A DNA stretch of 64,000 nt from an uncultured Planktomarina sp. (lineage in GTDB: Bacteria > Pseudomonadota > Alphaproteobacteria > Rhodobacterales > Rhodobacteraceae): positions 1-64,000 of the forward strand of contig CAJJBP010000007.1 of assembly GCA_905182425.1 (NCBI GenBank). The letters run 5' to 3'. Position numbers and translations under genes: made by a program. The notes under the pieces were generated by a model. It had not been told where the DNA came from. It did not search any database and saw only the letters and a list, made by a program, of their open reading frames with translations. Shown here in pieces: positions 57,667 through 64,000 of the stretch; the first letter of the stretch is position 1, and each line of letters opens with the position of its first letter.

Positions 57667-58958
57667 TGGTTGATATTGCAACGCGAGTTTGGAGTCACAA
57701 ATGGAAGATTGATCCAATTGTACGTTCATTAATTGATACAGATTTTTATAAACTATTAATGTGCCAATCTGTTTTTAGAAATAGTCCTGATACGCAAGTG
57801 ACTTTTAGCTTGATTAACCGATCACCTCACATTCGACTTGCTGAAATTGTGGATGAAGGTGAGTTGCGTGAGCAATTAGACCATGTCCAGTCCCTATCCC
57901 TATCTCGCGGTGAAAGCACATGGATGAGGGGCAATACATTCTATGGTAAACGTCAAATGTTCACACCTGAATTTATGGATTGGTTTGAAACACTGCGCCT
58001 ACCGCCCTATCTCTTGGAAAAAAAAGATGGGCAGTATGAGCTAACCTTTGAAGGTAGTTGGCCCGAAGTTATGCTTTGGGAGATCCCTGCCTTATCAGTC
58101 TTGATGGAGCTTCGGGGACGCGCCGTACTGGGCGACATGCGAAAATTTGAACTTCAGATCTTATATGCTCGCGCTATGACCAAACTTTGGGGGAAAATCG
58201 AACAATTACGTTCCATTGATAACCTACGCCTTGCGGACTTTGGCACCCGACGTCGGCACTCATTCTTGTGGCAAGACTGGGCAGTACAAGCGATGACTGA
58301 AGGGCTAGGCAGCAAATTTGTTGGTACATCAAATTGCCTTATTGCGAAAAATCGTGATTTGGCTGCGATTGGTACCAATGCACACGAACTGCCTATGATA
58401 TATTCCGCATTAGCGACTTCAGATTTCGCTTTACGTCAAGCGCCCTATGACGTGTTGTCGGATTGGCATGATGAGCATGATGGCAACTTGCGTATTATTC
58501 TTCCAGATACTTACGGAACTCAGGGTTTTCTTGATAATGCGCCAGACTGGTTGGCCAAATGGACCGGTATCCGAATTGACTCAGGCGTCCCTGAAGCTGG
58601 CGCTGAAATAGCGATTAAATGGTGGAAAAGTCGTGGGGAAGATCCAACGCAAAAATTAGTTATTTTTTCAGACGGATTGGATGTTGCTAAAATTTCCGAG
58701 CTCCAATCTAAATTTGATGGCCGTGTTCGTGTCTCGTTTGGCTGGGGTACATTGCTGACAAATGACTTCCGCGGGCTTGTTCCAAAAGATTCCTTGGCTC
58801 CATTCTCACTCGTGTGCAAGGCCATCAGCGCAGATGGCAAACCAACGGTAAAGCTGTCAGACAATTCCAATAAAGCCATGGGACCAGCCGATGAAATAGA
58901 ACGCTACAAGCGCGTTTTTGATATTAAAGCGCAATCAGCGCAGAACATTATTGTTTAA
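57666..58958 (+). CDS. pncB: Nicotinate phosphoribosyltransferase
   Basis: A 430-residue PncB: SLIDTDFYKLLMCQSVF (start of the family), VTFSLINRSPHIRLAE, then LADFGTRRRHSFLWQDWAV with the conserved His and phosphate site, TSNCLIAKNRDLAAIGTNAHELPMI in two parts, RIDSGVPEAGAEIAIKWW and FGWGTLLTNDF. It makes nicotinate mononucleotide in NAD salvage. Together with pncA it forms a two-gene operon with overlapping stop and start, so nicotinamide is recycled in two steps. Confidence 0.95.
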   Translation: MVDIATRVWSHKWKIDPIVRSLIDTDFYKLLMCQSVFRNSPDTQVTFSLINRSPHIRLAEIVDEGELREQLDHVQSLSLSRGESTWMRGNTFYGKRQMFTPEFMDWFETLRLPPYLLEKKDGQYELTFEGSWPEVMLWEIPALSVLMELRGRAVLGDMRKFELQILYARAMTKLWGKIEQLRSIDNLRLADFGTRRRHSFLWQDWAVQAMTEGLGSKFVGTSNCLIAKNRDLAAIGTNAHELPMIYSALATSDFALRQAPYDVLSDWHDEHDGNLRIILPDTYGTQGFLDNAPDWLAKWTGIRIDSGVPEAGAEIAIKWWKSRGEDPTQKLVIFSDGLDVAKISELQSKFDGRVRVSFGWGTLLTNDFRGLVPKDSLAPFSLVCKAISADGKPTVKLSDNSNKAMGPADEIERYKRVFDIKAQSAQNIIV

Positions 58959-58970
58959 AACGTGTGATGT

Positions 58971-59897
58971 TTAATTCAGCCATTGGTAAGATAAGTGCAA
59001 AGCACGCTCTGCATATCGCCTTTGTGTAGTGCTCTTCTTTGGCTCCCTGGGAATGACCCAACCAGAGGAGGCAAACCCACGAAGCATGAGAAAGAAATGG
59101 ATATCTTCAAGGCTTGGTGCGGGACGTAACACGCCATAACCGTCTCGAACCGCTTCGATCAGATCGTCCAAATATCGCAAAGTGTAGTGCTGAGACATAA
59201 GCGCACCCAAATCATATCCACGATATCCAAATCCTGAATCGTCAAAGTCGATTAAAGTCAAACCTGATGGTGTAGAGAAAATATTCTCCTGCACAGCATC
59301 AGCGTGTATCAATCCAAAATCAGCATCCTTCATACCCTCTAAATGCGCATATGCTGCATCACGAGCATAGATCATAAACTTCTTCTCACTTGCAGAAAGT
59401 GATGGATTTTCCCAAAAACGACCCCAAAACGGAGACTTCCCAAGCAGGCCAGACAAGTTCCAAGATGGGCGTGTAATATCATTAGTCTTTATAGAATCAG
59501 TCACATTATGAAGCTCGGCAAGCAACAGGCCTACACCCCGATAGAGATCACAATGTTCTGTTATGGTACCATCAAATGCCTCCTCAGCCCTACCAATTGG
59601 CATACCGTCAACCCATGAGATTACTGAGGCGTATCTGCCACCGTCGATCTCTAATAATAATGAACCATCGGGCATACTCACCGGCCTTGGGCAGGAAAAT
59701 TCTGCATCTGCTAGACGATTAGTCCATATCAATTCAGATAGGATTGATGCTTTTTCTTGATATCCTTTACGATGCAGGCGCAACGCGACAGGTGCATCGT
59801 TTATTGAAACTCGGTATACCGCATTTTCGCGTTCTGCGATCAAACATATGGGACCATCCGCTCCCCAAGCTGCCGCAATATCTTCAACCTTATTCAT
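58971..59897 (-). CDS. APH-family small-molecule kinase (hydroxylysine/ethanolamine-kinase-like)
   Basis: A 308-residue phosphotransferase from the ATG at 59897 (MNKVEDIAAAWGADGPIC). The ATP-grip N-lobe has LIAERENAVYRVSI and VALRLHRKGYQEKASILSEL; the catalytic loop is FGLIHADAVQENIF (Brenner motif HxD...N) and the metal motif is TLIDFDDSGFGYRGYDLGA. Its ATG overlaps the stop of the class III aminotransferase gene (ATGA), so the two act together. In animals an APH-family hydroxylysine kinase and a class III phospho-lyase form a pathway; a similar kinase-plus-lyase pair is a plausible reading here. Substrate not proved. Confidence 0.8.
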   Translation of the reverse strand: MNKVEDIAAAWGADGPICLIAERENAVYRVSINDAPVALRLHRKGYQEKASILSELIWTNRLADAEFSCPRPVSMPDGSLLLEIDGGRYASVISWVDGMPIGRAEEAFDGTITEHCDLYRGVGLLLAELHNVTDSIKTNDITRPSWNLSGLLGKSPFWGRFWENPSLSASEKKFMIYARDAAYAHLEGMKDADFGLIHADAVQENIFSTPSGLTLIDFDDSGFGYRGYDLGALMSQHYTLRYLDDLIEAVRDGYGVLRPAPSLEDIHFFLMLRGFASSGWVIPREPKKSTTQRRYAERALHLSYQWLN

Positions 59898-61159
59898 GTA
59901 ACATCTACAGCAAATGCGTCTGCTAAAATATGCGTCGCACACTCTGTATCCGCACTGCAAAAGGGCATAGGTGGCCGCAGTTTCAAGATGTTGCGATTGC
60001 GGCCAGTGCGTCCCATCAGCATTCCATGATTGCGTGCATATTCCACCACATGAGCTGCCAGCCTCTCATCCGCTTCACCATCTTTTTCAAGCTCCAAGGC
60101 CACGAACAAACCACGTCCACGCAAGCTTGCGATTGAGGAATGTGAAATTTGTGCCAAACGCTCTAAAAATTCGCCACCGATAATGCGTGCGTTTTCAACA
60201 AGATTATCTTGCTCAATCACATCTAAAGTAGCAGCTGCTGCGGCGCAGCTGACCGGATTTCCTCCAAAGGTATTGAAATACCCAAATGCATTGCGAAATG
60301 CCGACATTACTTCAGAACGCGCGACAACCGCAGCGACCGGATGCCCATTGGCCATCGGCTTTCCAAGCGTCACCACATCTGGAGACAACCCCAGCCAATC
60401 GTGGCCCCACCAGGTACCACCCGAACGGCCAAAGCCAGGTTGAACTTCATCAGATATCAAGACCCCACCAGCCGCTTTTATAACTCTCTCCGCCGGACGC
60501 ATAAAGTTTTGAGGCAAATCAGGCAAGCCTTCATTGGCAAACGTTGGACAAAACAAAAACCCAGAAAACCCATGACCTGCAGCTTCAAGATCATCTATCG
60601 CTTTTTGAATTTCCTTTGCAAAAGCTTCTGCTTGATTGGCAAAACTACCACCTACTGGTCGCAATGTATCGGGGGCCGGTACATGCCGAACATGAGCTGC
60701 ATATCCTCCAATTGGAGGTTTACGGGAGGACAATTGGGATACTGCCATTGTATTTCCATGATATGTATTATCAGTAGATATAATTCCAACTTTACCTGTC
60801 ATCGCTTGGGCCATGCGTAGCGCAATATCGTTAGCCTCAGAGCCACTACAAACCATAATTACCTGATCCAACTCCATTTGGAACTTTGCAGTTAGGCGCT
60901 CGCCGTATGAAACGATACCGTCATGTAGATAGCGTGTGTGGGTATTCAATGTCGCAGCCTGTTCAGAAATCGCCGCAACTACATGTGGGTGACAGTGGCC
61001 AACATGCGGTACGTTGTTGTAGCAATCAAGGTACTTATTGCCATCCATATCCCATGCCCAAACACCAGAACCACGAACGAGGTGCACGGGATTATCGTAA
61101 AATGTGGGCACATTAGGCCCTAGAACAGCTTGCCTGCGAGCCATCAATTCATTCGTCAT
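59894..61159 (-). CDS. Class III PLP-dependent enzyme (AGXT2-like aminotransferase or phospho-lyase)
   Basis: A 421-residue class III aminotransferase fold. Key parts: YLDCYNNVPHVGHCHPHVV, MVCSGSEANDIALRMAQA, ISTDNTYHGNTMAVSQLSS, LISDEVQPGFGRSG and the PLP-lysine in VVTLGKPMANGHPVAAVVA. The pattern YNNVPHVGHCHP and LGKPMANGHP is close to ethanolamine-phosphate and phosphohydroxylysine phospho-lyases, which are class III members that eliminate phosphate instead of transaminating. The coupled downstream kinase gene supports that reading, though ordinary transaminase activity remains possible. It overlaps the arfB end by 11 bases. Confidence 0.85.
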   Translation of the reverse strand: MTNELMARRQAVLGPNVPTFYDNPVHLVRGSGVWAWDMDGNKYLDCYNNVPHVGHCHPHVVAAISEQAATLNTHTRYLHDGIVSYGERLTAKFQMELDQVIMVCSGSEANDIALRMAQAMTGKVGIISTDNTYHGNTMAVSQLSSRKPPIGGYAAHVRHVPAPDTLRPVGGSFANQAEAFAKEIQKAIDDLEAAGHGFSGFLFCPTFANEGLPDLPQNFMRPAERVIKAAGGVLISDEVQPGFGRSGGTWWGHDWLGLSPDVVTLGKPMANGHPVAAVVARSEVMSAFRNAFGYFNTFGGNPVSCAAAAATLDVIEQDNLVENARIIGGEFLERLAQISHSSIASLRGRGLFVALELEKDGEADERLAAHVVEYARNHGMLMGRTGRNRNILKLRPPMPFCSADTECATHILADAFAVDVT

Positions 61160-61568
61160 CTTTTACCTTTCCGCGCAAAGACTTTACTGTACCACGTTGC
61201 GTTTTACTGGCCAGCCTGCGTTTTTGTGAGCCAAAAGTCGGGCGAGTTGCAATCCGGGGTTTTGGGCGATGTGTTGCTTTAACAATCATTTCTTTTAGCC
61301 TCTCACGCGCAATCTCACGATTGCGAGCCTGCGAGCGGGTATCTTCGACACGCACGATCAAAGCGCCCTCTAGTGTCCATTTTCGCCCTGCAATTTTTTT
61401 TAACCGTATCTTTACCGAGCGAGGCAGGCTTGGACTACGGTCTGCTTCAAAACGCAGCTCAACCGCCGTAGCAACTTTATTTACGTTTTGACCACCCGGC
61501 CCTTGTGAGCGGGTAAAGCTTTCTGTGAGCTCCCAATCTTGAATCGTTATATCATCATTAATTTGCAT
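61149..61568 (-). CDS. arfB: Peptidyl-tRNA hydrolase ArfB (ribosome rescue)
   Basis: A 139-residue release-factor-like hydrolase: the catalytic GGQ is in FTRSQGPGGQNVNKVATAVEL, with RSVKIRLKKIAGRK and the C-terminal basic tail (KPRIATRPTFGSQKRRLASK, then KTQRGTVKSLRGK) that enters the mRNA channel of stalled ribosomes. It rescues non-stop ribosomes without trans-translation. The ATG at 61568 (MQINDDITIQDWELTE) is the expected start. The frame is open further upstream to 61706, through a terminator hairpin; that extension is not typical of ArfB. Confidence 0.92.
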   Translation of the reverse strand: MQINDDITIQDWELTESFTRSQGPGGQNVNKVATAVELRFEADRSPSLPRSVKIRLKKIAGRKWTLEGALIVRVEDTRSQARNREIARERLKEMIVKATHRPKPRIATRPTFGSQKRRLASKTQRGTVKSLRGKVKDDE

Positions 61569-61589
61569 AATGGGCCCAATATGCCACAA

Positions 61590-61621
61590 AGAAAAAGGGC
61601 CGCCTAGAAAAGACGGCCCTT
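61590..61621 (-). terminator. Intrinsic terminator on the minus strand, just before arfB
   Basis: On the minus strand AAGGGCCG (61621-61614) pairs with CGGCCCTT (61602-61595); two more pairs (TC with GG) can extend the stem around a TTTTCTA loop, and a TTTTTC tract follows. This ends the transcript that comes from 61.7-61.8 kb, 26 bases upstream of the arfB start, so arfB needs its own promoter or read-through. Confidence 0.85.
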
Positions 61622-61695
61622 CGAAAGTTTTTTGGGAGGCCGGGTCGTTTAGGACACCTTCGCCCAAGTTTGGCGGATTAACACCAAGGGTTGCC

Positions 61696-61752
61696 TTAGA
61701 GGACACCCCCCAAACCTGTTACGACTCCATTCTCCAATACCTTTCTTGACAC
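61696..61752 (-). CDS. Candidate 18-codon microgene with an extreme Shine-Dalgarno sequence
   Basis: The minus strand carries AAAGGAGGTGATCC at 61767-61754, with a GTG 7 bases after AGGAGG. From it an 18-residue frame reads MSRKVLENGVVTGLGGVL and ends at TAA (61698-61696). An intrinsic terminator follows at 61621-61590, so the whole unit would be about 170-220 nt. A TTGACT at 61816-61811 might be a -35 element. The complementarity to the 16S rRNA 3' end is 17 bases (see findings). If the G6 run at about 61706-61711 were G5, the frame would run on in frame into arfB. A non-coding RNA is equally possible. Confidence 0.45.
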   Translation of the reverse strand: MSRKVLENGVVTGLGGVL

Positions 61753-61812
61753 TGGATCACCTCCTTTCAGTTGTTTAAAGATATTCACAATTTGTCAGAG
61801 AGAGTTTCAAAG

Positions 61813-62457
61813 TCAATGATTTTTTACACTACGCCCTACTAGATATTGTACGAGCATACGAAATGGAACTAATGCCATAAGTGCAATAGAAAGCTTAACA
61901 AGCCAATCAGCAACAGCGAGCGATACCCATAAAGGCAATTCCGGGCCACTTCCAAGTAATGGTGCACCACCTTGTGCCCAGTCAGGAATGCTTGCCACTT
62001 CGAGCCTGTTGAACATGGAAGAGAACGCAATCGTAAAAAATAAAGCCGTGTCTATGGCGCTGCCAATCAAAGTAGATGCTAAAGGCGCACGCCACCATAG
62101 ACCACTTCGTAAGCGATCAAATATTTGGACGTCCAACATTTGTGCAATTAAAAATCCGATGCCTGATCCAAGTGCGACGCGCAAGGTTACAGCTGGATAA
62201 GAATATCCATCTCCCTGCAACATAACTTGCGTGCCAATGAGTGAGCATAAGATCCCCACGCAAAAGCCAACAAAAACTACACGACGTGCTGCGGCAATTC
62301 CATAAACTCGGTTCATCACATCCGTGACGAGAAAGGCCAAAGGATAAGTAAAAGCACCCCATGTCAGCCAATCCCCAAATAAGTATTGAACGAGGATGTT
62401 TGAGGCGACAACAATTACTGCCATGGCAATAATACCAGGGAGGTAGTTATTTTTCAT
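61813..62457 (-). CDS. yhhQ: Queuosine precursor transporter (YhhQ/VUT family)
   Basis: A 214-residue membrane protein with about six helices: GIIAMAVIVVASNILVQYLFG, the start of the VUT fold, then FTYPLAFLVTDVMNRVYG (family motif with Asp and Asn), FVGFCVGILCSLIGTQVML and ALGSGIGFLIAQMLDVQIFD, with PLASTLIGSAIDTALFFTIAF. YhhQ imports queuosine precursors such as preQ0/preQ1 for tRNA modification. The ATG at 62457 is used because the ribosome-binding site GGAA lies in the preQ1-type riboswitch 10 bases before it. The upstream riboswitch strongly supports this function. Confidence 0.93.
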   Translation of the reverse strand: MKNNYLPGIIAMAVIVVASNILVQYLFGDWLTWGAFTYPLAFLVTDVMNRVYGIAAARRVVFVGFCVGILCSLIGTQVMLQGDGYSYPAVTLRVALGSGIGFLIAQMLDVQIFDRLRSGLWWRAPLASTLIGSAIDTALFFTIAFSSMFNRLEVASIPDWAQGGAPLLGSGPELPLWVSLAVADWLVKLSIALMALVPFRMLVQYLVGRSVKNH

Positions 62458-62466
62458 AGTTTCAAT

Positions 62467-62498
62467 TCCGTTTTTTAGCCAAGGTAGCGGCGACTTGG
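62467..62498 (-). promoter_or_regulatory. preQ1-I riboswitch controlling yhhQ translation
   Basis: On the minus strand, P1 is CCAAG (62498-62494) with CTTGG (62483-62479); loop 1 is TCGCCGCTAC. The A-rich tail CTAAAAAACGG follows, and its CGG (62470-62468) pairs with CCG (62490-62488) of the loop to make the P2 pseudoknot. This matches the preQ1-I H-type pseudoknot layout (loop ending in CUAC, six-A tail, three-base P2). The GGA at 62469-62467, the probable ribosome-binding site of yhhQ, is part of P2, so ligand binding would block translation. The partner gene is a queuosine-precursor transporter, as expected. Confidence 0.85.
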
Positions 62499-62563
62499 TC
62501 AGGTTTGACGTCACCCCGTACGTAGTTTGCAAAAATCTTTCAAGTAAAAAATATTTTTACCAT

Positions 62564-63496
62564 TCAGGGAGAAGTCAATATTGTTGAACACTGCTCGGGT
62601 AAGACTGATAATTTTATTTCTGGCCTTGGCTTTCTTGGTTTTGGATTCGGATTTGGTGGGGGCGGGTTAAGGATGCGATCAACCCACCCTTGCGCCTCAT
62701 CACAGCCATCTCCCAAAGGTGGAGGAGCTTGGTTTTTGCATCCCTTTTGTCCCTTGGGGCACTTTATCCGTACGTGAAAATGATAGTGATGCCCATACCA
62801 AGGTCTAATTTTACGTAACCAGTCTCTGCTACCTTTTGCTGATTTACACATGGCAACCTTTGCGCCTGGAAAAATAAATATACGTGCGACCCTCGGGTCT
62901 GATGCCGCTAGCTTCAAAATAGCTTCATGCTCCGCAGTCCATTTATTATTGGTGAAAGCACCTTTGGACCTACGTGTCGAGACCGAAGAGATTTCTTCCC
63001 GAACGGCCTGGTCTAGATTCAAATCTCTCGCAGGCAGCAACCAAATGTCAGCGTCTAGTCCTATTTGGTGACTAGCATGACCTGACAGCATAGGACCTCC
63101 GCGAGGTTGCGAGATGTCACCAATATAAATACCTTTCCAACTAGTTCCTCTGGCTACTTTACTAGACAAATCTTGCACATAATCAATAAGAACCGGTTGA
63201 CCCCAATTTCGGTTACGCGATAGCCGCATCGCTTGCCAAGTGGGCCCAGTTTCAGGTAACGCCTTTGCACCAGCTAAACATCCTTTAGCATAGCTACCAT
63301 GGGACTGCGCCCTTTGCTTTGAACCCCTCTGAGCAGCTCCGAACAGAAATTTTGCTGGCAAATCTGCCGCAATAGACTCAGGTCTTGCTCGGGGGCCATC
63401 TTCATGACTTTGCGCAAGTAGCGGTTCAATGACACCACAAATTGCCAGCACAGTTATTAAGGTTAAGGTACGGAAGAAGAGGAAACTTTTTCCCAT
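62564..63496 (-). CDS. mepA: Penicillin-insensitive murein endopeptidase MepA
   Basis: A 310-residue periplasmic LAS-family metallopeptidase. An N-terminal signal (FFRTLTLITVLAICGVIEPLLAQ) is followed by FLFGAAQRGSKQRAQSHGSYAKGCL (as in MepA), the zinc ligands in MLSGHASHQIGLDADIWLLP, and GHHYHFHVRIKCP. The tail is proline-rich (NPPPPNPNPKPRKPRPE). It cleaves D-Ala-meso-DAP cross-links in peptidoglycan. The start at 63496 overlaps the end of the MFS gene by 34 bases in another frame, so the two are coupled or the true start is a later Met. Confidence 0.93.
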   Translation of the reverse strand: MGKSFLFFRTLTLITVLAICGVIEPLLAQSHEDGPRARPESIAADLPAKFLFGAAQRGSKQRAQSHGSYAKGCLAGAKALPETGPTWQAMRLSRNRNWGQPVLIDYVQDLSSKVARGTSWKGIYIGDISQPRGGPMLSGHASHQIGLDADIWLLPARDLNLDQAVREEISSVSTRRSKGAFTNNKWTAEHEAILKLAASDPRVARIFIFPGAKVAMCKSAKGSRDWLRKIRPWYGHHYHFHVRIKCPKGQKGCKNQAPPPLGDGCDEAQGWVDRILNPPPPNPNPKPRKPRPEIKLSVLPEQCSTILTSP

Positions 63497-64000
63497 TTGT
63501 CTTGATCTCCATTCGGATGAACCCAGCGCAGCAACAATAAGCCCAAAACGAACAAACCTACGACTGGGGTAAAGCCTAACCGAGCATCATTTAACCAGTA
63601 TGTGAAAACTCCAATCAGAAGTGGAGCTAAAAAGGCAGTAGCCTTACCCGCCAAGGCAAACAATCCGAAGGCCTCAGTCGGACGGTTGGGATTCGTATGT
63701 CTTACCATCATGGAACGGCTGGCAGCATAAATGCCCCCACCAGATCCACCAATCGCCGCACCGCAAATAAACAGCATAATATCTGGCAAACTGGAGCCCT
63801 GAGCCAAAGGGAAGCCATAAAAAGACGTGCGTGACATTCCAATGATGAGTAATGATACGATAATCAATATCCAAATATGACAATAGATCACTGGACGGGG
63901 ACCGAGCTTACGGTCGTATTTTCCTGATATCCATGTGAACAATGCCGCCGAAATTCCACTGATAATTCCAAAAACCCCAAGTTGTGTTTGTCCCCAATCC
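63463..64000 (-). CDS. MFS transporter, UMF1/Atg22-like (N-terminus beyond window)
   Basis: The minus-strand frame is open from the window edge to the stop at 63463 (179 codons), so the gene is cut at its N-terminal side. Visible residues include WGQTQLGVFGIISGISAALF, FTWISGKYDRKLGPRP (MFS loop with K-Y-D-R-K-L-G), GGSGGGIYAASRSMMVRHTNP, EAFGLFALAGKATAFLAPLL and a last helix VVGLFVLGLLLLRWV. This matches the UMF1 (Atg22-like) branch of the major facilitator superfamily. Substrate unknown. It overlaps the mepA start. Confidence 0.82.
   Translation of the reverse strand, partial: DWGQTQLGVFGIISGISAALFTWISGKYDRKLGPRPVIYCHIWILIIVSLLIIGMSRTSFYGFPLAQGSSLPDIMLFICGAAIGGSGGGIYAASRSMMVRHTNPNRPTEAFGLFALAGKATAFLAPLLIGVFTYWLNDARLGFTPVVGLFVLGLLLLRWVHPNGDQDKWEKVSSSSVP

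Noticed and set aside
61569-61706. 46-residue N-terminal extension of ArfB
   Set aside because: The frame is open but crosses an intrinsic terminator, and the ArfB family starts at the Met at 61568.
61752-61770. End of a 16S rRNA gene
   Set aside because: Only 17 bases match the 16S 3' tail; no other 16S sequence precedes it on that strand, so it is not an rRNA gene or remnant of useful length.

Overview
The window looks like a chromosomal segment from an alphaproteobacterium of the Rhodobacterales (roseobacter-type), with low to moderate GC for that group. The evidence is gene order and family identity: ubiB-ubiE / mutM-enoyl-CoA hydratase-rpsT-dnaA-dnaN-recF-gyrB, the F0 operon atpI-B-E-b'-b with a duplicated b subunit, MipZ for division-site placement, ffh-chorismate mutase-rpsP-rimM-trmD-rplS-rpmE, a DUF1285 protein and a monomeric NADP isocitrate dehydrogenase. 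No insertion sequence, prophage, CRISPR array, tRNA or rRNA gene was seen.

Layout. 0-6 kb: TetR fragment, secreted trypsin-like protease, and a glycolate oxidase operon (glcDEF) in which glcD and glcF are broken by single-base indels. 6-12 kb: DUF1285 protein, a crotonase, RluE, a Cys/Met-metabolism PLP enzyme and DNA polymerase I. 12-18 kb: zinc-finger protein, ABC ATPase, HIT protein, adenosine-kinase-like enzyme, endonuclease III, an Ada-like methyltransferase with an in-frame stop, an OmpA lipoprotein and a FadR-type regulator. 18-27 kb: ATP synthase F0 operon, ArsR regulator, ffh with a structured leader, chorismate mutase and the rpsP-to-rpmE translation operon, which includes an S16 protein with a 16-residue tandem-repeat tail and a 48-residue membrane microprotein. 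27-34 kb: MipZ, PfkB kinase, kynureninase, isocitrate dehydrogenase, YghU, and an unrecognised membrane protein. 34-42 kb: a CoA-linked catabolic cluster (SDR epimerase, enoyl-CoA hydratase, sulfatase, broken 3-hydroxyacyl-CoA dehydrogenase, HSD10-like SDR, acyl-CoA ligase). 42-56 kb: glmM, ubiquinone genes, mutM and the dnaA-dnaN-recF-gyrB replication cluster. 56-64 kb: TrhO, nicotinate salvage (pncA, pncB), a small-molecule kinase with a class III PLP enzyme, ArfB, a queuosine-precursor transporter under an apparent preQ1-I riboswitch, MepA and an MFS transporter cut by the window edge.

Two things stand out. (1) At 61.59-61.77 kb, on the minus strand, there is a short element with 17 nt of exact complementarity to the 16S rRNA 3' tail, an 18-codon reading frame and an intrinsic terminator, plus a second 16S-like stretch. 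It may be an extreme Shine-Dalgarno microgene or a ribosome-targeting RNA. (2) Broken frames occur in several genes, including essential gyrB. In glcD the protein remains recognisable across many closely spaced single-base insertions, so consensus error is more likely than gene decay for at least some of them. All calls rest on reading the sequence; no database search was run.
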